From a virus, in the IMG/VR virus record IMGVR_UViG_3300009529_000013, positions 1 to 45,305 of that record: 45,305 nucleotides of DNA, one strand, 5' to 3'. The notes beneath the pieces were generated by a model. It worked only from the letters and a program-made list of their open reading frames with translations. It did not search any database and had not been told where the DNA came from. Position numbers and translations under genes: made by a program. Below are positions 33,872 through 40,863 of this stretch, in pieces. Positions within the stretch are counted from its first letter, which is position 1, and each line of letters opens with the position of its first letter.

Positions 33872-33877
33872 TATAAT
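33872..33877 (+). promoter_or_regulatory. Promoter for the lysozyme gene
   Basis: TATAAT at 33872-33877 with TTAAAA (4 of 6 matches to TTGACA) 17 bp upstream at 33849-33854. The lysozyme ATG is 19 nt downstream of the -10 box, leaving a short leader. Confidence 0.6.
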
Positions 33878-33895
33878 CTATATCGGATAAAAAAA

Positions 33896-34615
33896 ATGAA
33901 TTGGTATAAAAAATCTTGGAATGTAACGGACACGATCAAAAATGTAATGAAAGGAATGGCTATTAGCGTTGTTCCACTCGGTATTCTACTGTCCTTCCTC
34001 CATATATCCGATGCCGATTTCTTAGATATTTTAAAAAGAAACGATGGAGACTCAACCGCAGCACGAAAACAGGTCGAGGATGAGGTGAGATCCAGAATTG
34101 CCCAGATATTTGACCACGAACGGTTTGCGGGCCATATAAAGCAATATGAGGGCTTCAGGAACGCCGTATACGACGATGGCATAGGCAATGCCACTATTGG
34201 CATAGGACATCTGGTTACGCCTAAATCCAGAGGGATCTTCCAAAGATTATTTGGAAACACTGTCAACTACGATGCAATAATTTCAGGACAAGCAAAATTA
34301 ACCAATGAACAAGTTAATCAATTAGCAAAATATGATATAAATAAACATCTTAAAAGGGCGAGAAGTATGTTTCCCAAATTTGACACATATCCCTACTATG
34401 TTAAAGAAGCATTATTAAATTCAGTTTATCGAGGAGATACGGGGCAAAAAACAGTAGCATTAATAAATTCCGGAAGATGGGAAGAAGCAGCAGCAGAATA
34501 TATAAATAGACATGATTATCAGAATGCTGGATCTTTGGGCATTCGTGGCATTATAAGAAGAATGGATGCTAATAGAGATGCGATGTTGGAATATGCGAAA
34601 CAATTGAAAGGTTAA
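33896..34615 (+). CDS. GH24 lysozyme (T4-lysozyme type) with N-terminal membrane segment, 239 aa
   Basis: The endolysin that cuts peptidoglycan. The catalytic triad follows the T4 spacing exactly: Glu85 (QYEGF), Asp94 (YDDG) and Thr100 (NATIGIGH), i.e. E+9 and E+15. The C-terminal half keeps the GH24 helical lobe (EALLNSVYRGDTGQ; NSGRWEEAAAEY). Residues ~20-37 (GMAISVVPLGILLSFLHI) form a hydrophobic segment after a basic start, suggesting a signal-anchor or SAR-type endolysin that needs no classic holin. It has its own promoter and no strong Shine-Dalgarno. Confidence 0.92.
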   Translation: MNWYKKSWNVTDTIKNVMKGMAISVVPLGILLSFLHISDADFLDILKRNDGDSTAARKQVEDEVRSRIAQIFDHERFAGHIKQYEGFRNAVYDDGIGNATIGIGHLVTPKSRGIFQRLFGNTVNYDAIISGQAKLTNEQVNQLAKYDINKHLKRARSMFPKFDTYPYYVKEALLNSVYRGDTGQKTVALINSGRWEEAAAEYINRHDYQNAGSLGIRGIIRRMDANRDAMLEYAKQLKG

Positions 34616-34857
34616 TCTAAACCTAGTTGTTTTTTTGCTTCATCCCAAGGAATTCTTGGTTCGTCTTTTCTTTCTTCAATCATTTTTAAATCATCCTCAT
34701 CTTCTAGATGTTCTATTTGTTCTTCTGTGAGATCGCATTTAACGCCCACAACATCATCAACAACTTCTGCTAAATCACTAATGAGAAGTGTTTTGAATTG
34801 TTCGGGATGAAGTATTTCTAATTTACGCCAAATTTTAACCACTTCAGATAATTTCAT
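34612..34857 (-). CDS. Small protein, tandem paralogue A, 81 aa
   Basis: Unknown family. It begins MKLSEVVKIWRKLEILHPEQ and continues LISDLAEVVDDVVGVKCDLT. The layout (KIWxKL helix, then a DL-x-D/N-xxxG helix) is shared with the next two genes, so the three are diverged copies. GGAGAG lies 7 nt upstream. It overlaps the neighbouring gene by 14 nt and the lysozyme end by four. Confidence 0.75.
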   Translation of the reverse strand: MKLSEVVKIWRKLEILHPEQFKTLLISDLAEVVDDVVGVKCDLTEEQIEHLEDEDDLKMIEERKDEPRIPWDEAKKQLGLD

Positions 34858-35167
34858 TTTTTTCTCTCCTATCTTCTATTTTTGCTTTGAATTCATCATG
34901 CATGAATGCTTGGTATACATCTATATCAACTTCGATACAAACAATTTTATGAAATGCGTTTCCGAACTCTTTAAAAGTGAGCGTGCCGGTTTTTACTTGA
35001 CTCTGTAATTTTTCCCATATTTTTGTTATATCAGAAAATTTTATGATAGTTTTTTTTGATTCATTTTCTAATATCTTAGATACTTTTATTTTTTCTTCAG
35101 TTGTTAATTCTCTCGTAAGACCCATCATATTTGCGATTGTAGAAAGATTTTTCTCAGATAGTTCCAT
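34844..35167 (-). CDS. Small protein, tandem paralogue B, 107 aa
   Basis: Unknown family. An extra N-terminal ~40 residues (ELSEKNLSTIANMMGLTREL) precede the shared unit: FSDITKIWEKLQSQVKTGTL, then FKEFGNAFHKIVCIEVDIDV. GAAGGAAG lies upstream of the ATG. It overlaps both neighbouring paralogues by 14 nt, indicating translational coupling. Confidence 0.75.
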   Translation of the reverse strand: MELSEKNLSTIANMMGLTRELTTEEKIKVSKILENESKKTIIKFSDITKIWEKLQSQVKTGTLTFKEFGNAFHKIVCIEVDIDVYQAFMHDEFKAKIEDRREKNEII

Positions 35168-35354
35168 CTATTTTCTTCCTTCTTCTATCTTTAGAATCCT
35201 CTTTCAACCATTCTGGATAGTCATAAAGTCCAGGGGGATAATAAATACCAAGAACATCATTTAATGCTCCACTTAAATCATGATAGGTTATTATATCAAG
35301 ATTGTATAATTTTTTCCAAATTTTAACCACATCTTTAACCATTAATTGTTTCAT
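35154..35354 (-). CDS. Small protein, tandem paralogue C, 66 aa
   Basis: Unknown family. It reads MKQLMVKDVVKIWKKLYNLD and HDLSGALNDVLGIYYPPG, the shortest version of the shared unit. It is first of the three in transcription order. The ribosome binding site is weak, and an alternative ATG lies four codons downstream. Confidence 0.7.
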   Translation of the reverse strand: MKQLMVKDVVKIWKKLYNLDIITYHDLSGALNDVLGIYYPPGLYDYPEWLKEDSKDRRRKKIDGTI

Positions 35355-35465
35355 AATACTTTCATCATTCTTCCGTTTTTTAAATTTTAAAAAGAGGTCA
35401 AGTTAATAAGAATCGGGGTTGTTATTTGATAGAAATAGTTAACCGACTCAGTTCAGACCTTAATC

Positions 35466-35566
35466 TGGTTCAGGTCGGACTCGAACCGACACGGACTGTA
35501 ACATCCACAGATTTTGATTTGTTTGTAAAAAAATCTGTCGCCTCTTGCCAATTGGGCTACTGAACC
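35466..35566 (-). tRNA. tRNA-like gene with an expanded anticodon loop (101 nt, isotype unassigned)
   Basis: Acceptor GGTTCAG pairs fully with CTGAACC, with discriminator A. The D arm is GCC...GGC with the AATTGGCAAGA loop. The T arm is GTCGG TTCGAGT CCGAC, and a small variable arm reads GGA...TCC. The anticodon stem ACAGA/TCTGT is clear, but the loop between its arms is 22 nt instead of 7. The stem could lengthen to 9 bp (ACAGATTTT/AAAATCTGT). The excess of about 15 nt could be a tiny intron or a decay product, so I do not name an anticodon. No CCA is encoded. Confidence 0.7.
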
Positions 35567-35577
35567 TTGTACACTAC

Positions 35578-35583
35578 ATTATA
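35578..35583 (-). promoter_or_regulatory. Promoter TGCTATAATG for the tRNA-like gene at 35566
   Basis: The minus strand reads CATGCTATAATGTAG, an extended -10, with TTGGAA 16 bp upstream. Transcription would start about 5 nt before the tRNA 5' end. Confidence 0.65.
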
Positions 35584-35719
35584 GCATGTTTGTTCATTTT
35601 TCCAATGATAAATTATATGATTTTTTAACAAAAAGATACCCAGGGTGAGATTTAAAAAAAGGTTTTCCACATTTATCTCGGTATTAATGTATTATTATGG
35701 TTATTATTAGGAGAATCAC

Positions 35720-36415
35720 ATGAATAAAAAACAGTACACAAAAGAAGAATTAGCACGACATCTTAAAAAGGCAAAAAAACAATTAGGCAAAATGCCAACA
35801 GCAGAAGGATATGAATCTTTATCATCTGATTTTCCAGATCGAACTACAATAAGCCGATATTTTGGTTCATGGCATAACGCTTTAAAAGAAGTATTTAATT
35901 ACACTACAAAAACTATGAATCCACCTCAACAAGTTCAATGTAAACAATGTGATAAAAAATTTATGAGACAACCAGGACAAATTAAACAGAGTAAATCAGG
36001 AAATCAATTTTGTTCTTCTTCTTGTGCCGCAACATACAACAACACCCATAAAACCACTGGGACCCGGCGTTCAAAATTGGAAAAATATTTAGAAGAACAA
36101 CTCGTAATATTGTATCCGAAATTAGAGATTCACTTCAACAGAAAAGATACGATTAATTCTGAACTTGATATCTATATTCCAAGTCTCAAATTGGCATTTG
36201 AATTAAATGGCATTTTTCATTACGAACCTATACATGGTCAGAAAAAATTGGCACAAATACAAAATAATGATCATAGAAAATTTCAAGCCTGTTCCGAAAA
36301 AAACATTGGATTATGTATTATTGACTCGTCTAAGTTAAAATATTTTAAACCAAAGAATGCTCAAAAGTATCTTGATATAATAATAAAAATTATAAATGCC
36401 CAGAGCGGTATTTGA
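35720..36415 (+). CDS. EDxHD (Vsr-fold) homing endonuclease with HNH-associated repeat, 231 aa
   Basis: A free-standing homing endonuclease. Residues 1-60 form a homing-endonuclease-associated DNA-binding repeat (LKKAKKQLGKMPTAEGYESL; ISRYFGSWHNALKEVF). Residues 72-105 hold a zinc-finger-like CxxC...CSSSC. Residues 118-220 form the Vsr-like nuclease of the EDxHD class: NSELDIYIP (Glu148, Asp150), ELNGIFHYEP (Glu161, His167) and NNDHRK (Asp184). AGGAG lies 6 nt before the ATG. It sits between tRNA genes and its last 19 bases overlap a tRNA on the other strand; tRNA genes are common homing targets. Confidence 0.88.
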   Translation: MNKKQYTKEELARHLKKAKKQLGKMPTAEGYESLSSDFPDRTTISRYFGSWHNALKEVFNYTTKTMNPPQQVQCKQCDKKFMRQPGQIKQSKSGNQFCSSSCAATYNNTHKTTGTRRSKLEKYLEEQLVILYPKLEIHFNRKDTINSELDIYIPSLKLAFELNGIFHYEPIHGQKKLAQIQNNDHRKFQACSEKNIGLCIIDSSKLKYFKPKNAQKYLDIIIKIINAQSGI

Positions 36416-36469
36416 AACCGCACATTAATCGGGTCTAAACCGATTTCCTCTGCGTTGGGATACCTGGGC
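36397..36469 (-). tRNA. tRNA with anticodon TAG (Leu by anticodon), short variable loop
   Basis: Acceptor GCCCAGG/TCTGGGC (one G-T pair), discriminator A. Anticodon stem ATCGG/CCGAT with loop TTTAGAC, T arm GCGGT TTCAAAT ACCGC. Total 73 nt. Two features are odd: leucine tRNAs normally have a long variable arm but this one has 6 nt, and the D loop (CAACGCAGA) lacks the usual GG. Its 3' end overlaps the plus-strand endonuclease gene by 19 nt. Confidence 0.7.
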
Positions 36470-36474
36470 TTGTA

Positions 36475-36516
36475 TTATTTAATTTTCAAATGGTCTGCCA
36501 ATTAGCCTACCCCGGC
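36475..36516 (-). pseudogene. 5' half of a tRNA (fragment)
   Basis: The minus strand reads GCCGGGG-TA-GGCTAATTGGCAGACC, a good acceptor 5' arm and D arm, followed by an AT-rich stretch that leads straight into the next tRNA. No matching CCCCGGC 3' arm or T arm follows. It looks like a truncated tRNA gene left by recombination or homing. Confidence 0.5.
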
Positions 36517-36522
36517 TTGTAT

Positions 36523-36711
36523 TTATTTTGTGCTAATATCGATATCAGCTGGTTCTTCTAATTCTGGCATTTCTTCTTCTTGAGGATCTAATTCGTTGGC
36601 AACTCTACCTAATGCAGTCCGTAATTCTGCGGCAAAATTTCTATCTTTATTGAGTGCCAATTCGTGAGACAACTTGCGAAAACTATCAGCGATGTGTTTG
36701 TTCATACCCAT
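36523..36711 (-). CDS. Unknown small protein, 62 aa
   Basis: No family recognised. It begins MGMNKHIADSFRKLSHELAL, mostly helical, and ends with an acidic tail (DPQEEEMPELEEPADIDIS). AAAGGAG lies 8 nt before the ATG, three bases after the preceding stop. Confidence 0.7.
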   Translation of the reverse strand: MGMNKHIADSFRKLSHELALNKDRNFAAELRTALGRVANELDPQEEEMPELEEPADIDISTK

Positions 36712-36714
36712 TTG

Positions 36715-37035
36715 TTATGCTCCTTTATTTCCAAAAGGCCACTTGCCTTCTGCTTTGAGTTTTTTCACTGCTGCTGCCATTTTTCTTTTATCGGCTTTTT
36801 CTATTCTTTTTTGAATTCTATTGAATTCCTTTTCAGTCATTCCTTCCAAAAAATGAATAATACCTCTTAATTCGGGACATCCATTTCCTCTCTCACCACG
36901 CATCGCATTGACTGGTACTTTTTCGTATGCTCCATATTTACAATCGCACATATGCATTCCTGGTGCGTAAGCACAAACACTTCGACGAATATTCTCTGCG
37001 GCTTTTGTCAATTGTTCTTTTGTCATATCAAACAT
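36715..37035 (-). CDS. Unknown Cys-rich small protein, 106 aa
   Basis: No family named. The core has conserved-looking Cys and aromatic positions (SVCAYAPGMHMCDCKYGAYE; GNGCPELRGIIHFLEGMT), suggesting a bound metal, followed by a basic helical tail. ATG 37035 has GAGGAG 7 nt upstream; longer in-frame starts would overlap the preceding gene. Confidence 0.7.
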   Translation of the reverse strand: MFDMTKEQLTKAAENIRRSVCAYAPGMHMCDCKYGAYEKVPVNAMRGERGNGCPELRGIIHFLEGMTEKEFNRIQKRIEKADKRKMAAAVKKLKAEGKWPFGNKGA

Positions 37036-37045
37036 TGTTTTCTCC

Positions 37046-37465
37046 TCATGTCCATATGCCATTTTTGTTCCATAAATAAGGCAAATCTTTTGATACATCT
37101 CCAAAATATTTTACATAATAATCATAATTTTTTCGCAATAAATTAGACCGATGAGATCGATGAAAAGGTTCATATCCCATCCAAAAAGGCATCTGAATAT
37201 GATCTTTATGAGGAATACTAAAAAGTCCCATATTGTGCTTATATCCTCTTCTAATCCATTCTGTCGAAATAACATTAAAATATAACATTAATGCGTTATC
37301 ATACCCATCCCACATTTTTATAATCGGATGATGTCTCCATCCATTGTTTTTATTTTGGATGGCATTTAATATCTGCTTAGCTTCTATGCGTTGCTTGCAA
37401 AGACGCCTATAATCCAATATTTTCGCTGTTTCTTCAAAATCCGAATAGGGTAAAAAGGTTTGCAT
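37046..37465 (-). CDS. Pyr_excise / MSMEG_6728-like DNA glycosylase family protein, 139 aa
   Basis: The sequence resembles the family related to pyrimidine-dimer glycosylase/endonuclease V: MQTFLPYSDFEETAKILDYR, RLCKQRIEAKQILNAIQN, GWRHHPIIKMWDGYDNAL, then FHRSHRSNLLRKNYDYY and DLPYLWN. Members are small DNA repair proteins that recognise damaged bases. ATG 37465 has GAAGGAG 6 nt upstream and places the conserved MQTFLPY at the N-terminus, where this family has its active end. A TATAATG lies 20 nt upstream. Confidence 0.8.
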   Translation of the reverse strand: MQTFLPYSDFEETAKILDYRRLCKQRIEAKQILNAIQNKNNGWRHHPIIKMWDGYDNALMLYFNVISTEWIRRGYKHNMGLFSIPHKDHIQMPFWMGYEPFHRSHRSNLLRKNYDYYVKYFGDVSKDLPYLWNKNGIWT

Positions 37466-37484
37466 TATTTCTCCTTCACTATAC

Positions 37485-37490
37485 ATTATA
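37485..37490 (-). promoter_or_regulatory. TATAATG -10 box upstream of the Pyr_excise-like gene
   Basis: The minus strand reads GCCTATAATGTATAG 20 nt before ATG 37465; no clear -35. It is divergent to the ribbon-helix-helix gene. Confidence 0.4.
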
Positions 37491-37532
37491 GGCATATCTA
37501 TATATTTTTTTTCACATTTTTTAAATAATCCG

Positions 37533-37560
37533 ATAATGTAATCATAACATTATAACATTA
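37533..37560 (+). promoter_or_regulatory. Probable operator: ATAATGT-N7-ACATTAT plus a further ACATTA
   Basis: A perfect inverted repeat (ATAATGT with ACATTAT) and an additional ACATTA 8 bp further on lie directly upstream of the ribosome binding site of the ribbon-helix-helix gene at 37572. RHH repressors typically bind pairs of short repeats in their own promoter, so this may be an autoregulatory site. Confidence 0.5.
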
Positions 37561-37571
37561 AGGAGAAAATT

Positions 37572-38627
37572 ATGGACCAAAAAATAACAACACCGATCAC
37601 AATAAGATTGCCGGAAAACAAACTAAATTTGCTTAAAGAAGCAGCTAGAAAACAAGCAGCAGAAAAAGGAACAGATATATCTTATTCTGATATTGTCAGG
37701 GATCTTATCAATCAATATATTACAAATGATCCATCGCTAAATACAAAATCGGAATCAGAAAACGATAATAACAATAATCTCCCAACATATGAACATGTAA
37801 AAACGCCAGAAGATCTCCATGCTTTACTGTCATACACTCTCGCCGATGTTATGGCGGGTGTAAAAGATATAGTGGTAGACGAAATATCAAATAATATAGA
37901 AAATTTCCTGAATAGCAACAGTTTACCAAGACAAGTATTACATGTTGACAGATTACCTGCCGGTGGCAAACCGGAATACGATATAACACAGTATTCTTCT
38001 TATGGAAAAAGCTCCGGTGAAAACATACTGATGGTGCCAATTAGAGGAGCAGAGCCACGATGTGTAAAATTAGAAAATAATAAATTTATCATTCCGATGT
38101 TTGAAATCGCAACATGTCCAGGTTTATCATGTGAATGTTGCTGGGAAACATGTCAATTAAATATAGACAGTATAAATTTAGGAATCAATAAAAGCATTCA
38201 TAATATTACGAGAGAAGAGAATGTAAATTTTATAAATTTGCTAGAAGAGACAGTGAAAAAAACCGGTAATAAAATATACCTCTCAATGTCACATCCATCT
38301 GAACAAGAATTTGCCGTTATTATGCCCGTGGGTATTCGCAAAAAATTGGATAATAATACATTAAAGAATGATAATCTAAATGGCATTTTAAATAAAGCCA
38401 GGAATATAATATACAAACCAAAACTTCACCAAAATGAGGGTAAAAAATTATTTATCATTTATAATCCTCACAAATGCGGAGTGATGCCTATTCATCCTTT
38501 TCCTAAAATTATCCAAGCATCAGAATCGAAAAGGCTTAAGGCATCTGTGGTTATCATTGAGAGTTTAGGAATGTGTATTAATACTGATAATGTATACGAA
38601 ATTGATCTAACAGATGTAGATTATTAA
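37572..38627 (+). CDS. Ribbon-helix-helix domain protein with large unknown C-terminal domain, 351 aa
   Basis: Residues 6-55 form an RHH DNA-binding domain (TPITIRLPENKLNLLKEAAR; ISYSDIVRDLINQYI). An Asn/Asp/Glu-rich linker follows, then about 270 residues of unknown fold with a Cys cluster (CPGLSCECCWETCQL) that may bind a metal, and a beta-rich end. AAGGAG lies 7 nt before the ATG. Its C-terminus ends two bases before the tRNA on the opposite strand. The size suggests a regulator with a sensing domain rather than a simple repressor. Confidence 0.75.
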   Translation: MDQKITTPITIRLPENKLNLLKEAARKQAAEKGTDISYSDIVRDLINQYITNDPSLNTKSESENDNNNNLPTYEHVKTPEDLHALLSYTLADVMAGVKDIVVDEISNNIENFLNSNSLPRQVLHVDRLPAGGKPEYDITQYSSYGKSSGENILMVPIRGAEPRCVKLENNKFIIPMFEIATCPGLSCECCWETCQLNIDSINLGINKSIHNITREENVNFINLLEETVKKTGNKIYLSMSHPSEQEFAVIMPVGIRKKLDNNTLKNDNLNGILNKARNIIYKPKLHQNEGKKLFIIYNPHKCGVMPIHPFPKIIQASESKRLKASVVIIESLGMCINTDNVYEIDLTDVDY

Positions 38628-38628
38628 C

Positions 38629-38720
38629 TGGACCCCGCTGGAATCGAACCAGTTGACCGAACCACCTTGCATCGTTATAACGGCCAGCGAATTTACAGTC
38701 CGCGACAAGGAGCGAGATCC
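38629..38720 (-). tRNA. tRNA-Tyr(GTA)-like gene lacking a normal D arm (92 nt)
   Basis: Acceptor GGATCTC pairs with GGGGTCC (two G-T pairs), discriminator A. Anticodon stem GCGGA/TTCGC with loop CTGTAAA (GTA, Tyr). A long variable arm (TGGCCG...CGGTCA, 33 nt in total) and T arm CTGG TTCGATT CCAG follow. Only 10 nt (GCTCCTTGTC) lie between the acceptor and the anticodon stem, so there is no usual D arm. An alternative TCC/GGA D stem would destroy the anticodon stem. It may be degenerate or an unusual functional form. Confidence 0.65.
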
Positions 38721-38734
38721 AAAAACTTTTTCTT

Positions 38735-38783
38735 GGGAGTCGTTCCTGAATTAACTTACATAAGTCAAAAAGGAACGATTCCC
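38735..38783 (-). other. Strong leader hairpin upstream of the Tyr tRNA-like gene
   Basis: A 12-bp stem with one mismatch (GGGAATCGTTCC with GGAACGACTCCC) encloses a loop that itself contains ACTTATGTAAGT, a short palindrome. It lies between the promoter at 38841 and the tRNA. No T run follows, so it is not a typical terminator; it may be a processing signal. Confidence 0.55.
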
Positions 38784-38840
38784 TTGGTATAAACATATGA
38801 ACTTGTATAGTTTCTAATCACGGTTTTGTTCCTTTATTAC

Positions 38841-38846
38841 ATTATA
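38841..38846 (-). promoter_or_regulatory. Promoter GTGACA-N16-TATAAT (TGCTATAATG) for the tRNA-Tyr-like transcript
   Basis: The minus strand reads GGTGCTATAATG, an extended -10, with GTGACA (5 of 6 matches to TTGACA) 16 bp upstream. Confidence 0.65.
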
Positions 38847-38870
38847 GCACCTTTTTACAATTTGTCACAA

Positions 38871-39347
38871 CTATTTTTTGTTTTTCATCATAACAATATG
38901 TTCGTCTTTTGAACCACCTGTATCTTCCCACTCTAATTCTAGTGGAGGATATTTATTATTCCCAGACACAGAACCCCTTATTATTTGAAAATCATATCTT
39001 TTGCCCAGAAATTTTTCTGCCCATAAAGCATGGTTCATACTACAAACCCATAATAAAGGTTTATGAAATGCCAAAGCAAATAAAATAGGAACGATCCTCT
39101 TCGACACAATCATCACTTCCCTTAATGTTCCTTTTGCATCACTGATATTTTGTAAATTGTCTAATTCATCACTTCTTAAACGACGAAAACCAGTTAACTC
39201 ACAGAACTCTTCTGGCATATCTATTTTGTCTAACAATTCCAATAAAAATATTTTGCCCATTTTGCCAGGGACAATACCAAAATTAACAACTTTACGATTC
39301 AAATAAACCTGTATGTTGGCAGAAATTTCTACAATAAGATTGTCCAT
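38871..39347 (-). CDS. Unknown protein, 158 aa
   Basis: No family recognised. It has alternating strands and helices (DNLIVEISANIQVYLNRKVV; LREVMIVSKRIVPILFALAF; KPLLWVCSMNHALWAEKF) and a charged tail. I chose ATG 39347 because an earlier in-frame GTG lies inside the terminator hairpin upstream; the AAGG before this ATG is too close to be a good ribosome binding site, so expression may be low. Confidence 0.65.
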   Translation of the reverse strand: MDNLIVEISANIQVYLNRKVVNFGIVPGKMGKIFLLELLDKIDMPEEFCELTGFRRLRSDELDNLQNISDAKGTLREVMIVSKRIVPILFALAFHKPLLWVCSMNHALWAEKFLGKRYDFQIIRGSVSGNNKYPPLELEWEDTGGSKDEHIVMMKNKK

Positions 39348-39358
39348 ACCTTTATATC

Positions 39359-39402
39359 GAAAAAAAGACACACGAATGTGATCGAAGACCTTCGTGTGTC
39401 CT
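39359..39402 (-). terminator. Rho-independent terminator after the SPFH gene
   Basis: On the minus strand a perfect 10-bp stem GACACACGAA/TTCGTGTGTC with a 14-nt loop is followed by TTTTTTT. It ends the transcript of the SPFH lipoprotein operon. Confidence 0.85.
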
Positions 39403-39464
39403 GTGCAGAATATCGAAATTGTTACATGAAGGATCAGACACCAACTTCGATATTGAAGGAAAGA

Positions 39465-40385
39465 CTATTTCTTCTTGGCCTGCTGAATCTGCTTCAACTG
39501 TACATTGCCAATTGCCTTTTTCATGTCCATCCCTGGCATATTGTAGGGGAACAAGATGAAGGCGTTATTGGGTCCAGTTGCGGCTTCTGACATTGCCTTG
39601 ACAGTGTGCCATTGTAGATATTCCGGACAATCTTTAAGAGAAGTTTTAATAACCTGAATAGATTCGGCAATGGCTTCGGCTTTCTTGACAGTAACCAATT
39701 TCTTAGCTTCTTCTATCTTCAATTCACCCTCAGCCTTTTTCAAATCAGCACGAGTTTGAGCGGCAGTTTCTTCTTCTCTCAACTTGATCGTGGCAAGTTT
39801 TTCTTGTGCAGCAGTAACAGTCTTTGGCCAATCATAATTTACCACTTTGACCATTGTGACGCTCATGGGAGTGCCTTGGGCGGCAGCAATAATCCCCTGT
39901 GTTACCTGTGCTTCTAAGTCTGCCCTATTAGCACACACTGATTCTACGTCCATTTGTGTGCCAAAAACAGTTCTTGGTACGCTCTGTGCCAATTGTTGAA
40001 CATACTTTTCATACAAAGATTTATGTGAAATACAATATTCGTCCTTGCTTTCCTTTCCACCGGCCATCACATCATCAAAAACGGTAAGTACAGCATCTTC
40101 TCTTGTTTTGTCCAAACCACATCTAATACTGACAGTGATGTCCAAATTGACTTTTCCACCAATCAAGATATCCATCTTTTCCTTGTAAACTGCGATTGTG
40201 CTGTCAACACGATACATGTCATCTCTTCCAAAGCACATATGACTGCCAATGCCAAGTAACTTCTTATCCCAGCCATTTGCCGTCTTGACACGCCCTACTT
40301 CGCCCTGCTCGACCTTCTTATTACATCCTACTACAGCGAACATACCTACGACCATCAACATTACAGCGATTAAAGTTCTTTTCAT
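39465..40385 (-). CDS. SPFH/prohibitin-like lipoprotein, 306 aa
   Basis: The N-terminus MKRTLIAVMLMVVGMFAVVGC is a lipoprotein signal (lipobox Cys21). An SPFH (band 7) domain follows (KVNLDITVSIRCGLDKTRED; VCANRADLEAQVTQGIIAAA; ALT-type strand SVTMVKVVNYDWP), then a long coiled-coil helix (AAQEKLATIKLREEETAAQT) rich in Ala, Glu and Lys, as in prohibitin and HflK/C. Such proteins form ring or cage assemblies at membranes. AGAAGGAG lies 7 nt before the ATG. With the next gene it probably forms a membrane complex; its phage role is unknown. Confidence 0.85.
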   Translation of the reverse strand: MKRTLIAVMLMVVGMFAVVGCNKKVEQGEVGRVKTANGWDKKLLGIGSHMCFGRDDMYRVDSTIAVYKEKMDILIGGKVNLDITVSIRCGLDKTREDAVLTVFDDVMAGGKESKDEYCISHKSLYEKYVQQLAQSVPRTVFGTQMDVESVCANRADLEAQVTQGIIAAAQGTPMSVTMVKVVNYDWPKTVTAAQEKLATIKLREEETAAQTRADLKKAEGELKIEEAKKLVTVKKAEAIAESIQVIKTSLKDCPEYLQWHTVKAMSEAATGPNNAFILFPYNMPGMDMKKAIGNVQLKQIQQAKKK

Positions 40386-40416
40386 TGGGTTTCTCCTTCT
40401 GTTAGTTAGAACTTTC

Positions 40417-40836
40417 CTACTTGTTTCTCTCTTGAATCTTTTTTGCTTCTGCTGCCATCTTCTTATCGAAATCGCTCAAAGACTCGTCATGTTTCGCTTT
40501 GAGATTTTTGTCTATCTTTTTTGTATTTGCCCGAATTTCTTGTTCGGTCGGAGCAGTTGTAGCCATTACTTTACGAATATATTCTTTCTGCTTTGGATTT
40601 TCATAATCATCAGGTCTATTAAAGTGGTCCTGAGTGATTCTCCATCCAAGCGTAATGGCAACTATCAAAAAAGATGCTACAATTACAGTTCTGACAGTTC
40701 CCATTATCGGGGAATAGTCTGGGTTCTTTGAGGCTTTCAGTTCTCGTCTAACAAACCAATATAAGACGAGGATTGAAAGAACGATTGCGGCGGTAATAAA
40801 TACTGGTCCAATGATTGATGTGAAAATAGCTAACAT
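40417..40836 (-). CDS. Two-helix membrane protein with coiled-coil tail, 139 aa
   Basis: Two hydrophobic segments are visible: residues ~4-28 (IFTSIIGPVFITAAIVLSIL) and ~47-66 (TVRTVIVASFLIVAITLGW). They are followed by a soluble, charged, probably coiled-coil C-terminus (KKIDKNLKAKHDESLSDFDK). GAAGGAG lies 7 nt before the ATG. It is co-transcribed with the SPFH gene from a TGCTATAATG promoter. Confidence 0.8.
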   Translation of the reverse strand: MLAIFTSIIGPVFITAAIVLSILVLYWFVRRELKASKNPDYSPIMGTVRTVIVASFLIVAITLGWRITQDHFNRPDDYENPKQKEYIRKVMATTAPTEQEIRANTKKIDKNLKAKHDESLSDFDKKMAAEAKKIQERNK

Positions 40837-40863
40837 GGTTTTCTCCTTCTGTTCGAGTATCTC

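Larger units (their letters stand above)
35355..35719. other. Gene-free stretch with a tRNA and promoters
   Basis: Apart from the minus-strand tRNA-like gene (35466-35566) and its promoter, I see nothing convincing in 35355-35465. The segment 35587-35719 is the AT-rich leader of the plus-strand endonuclease gene, whose ribosome binding site AGGAG lies 6 nt before its ATG. Confidence 0.6.

Noticed and set aside
37712-38416. Minus-strand frames opposite the RHH gene
   Set aside because: Shadows of a well-supported plus-strand gene with promoter-proximal repeats and a good ribosome binding site.
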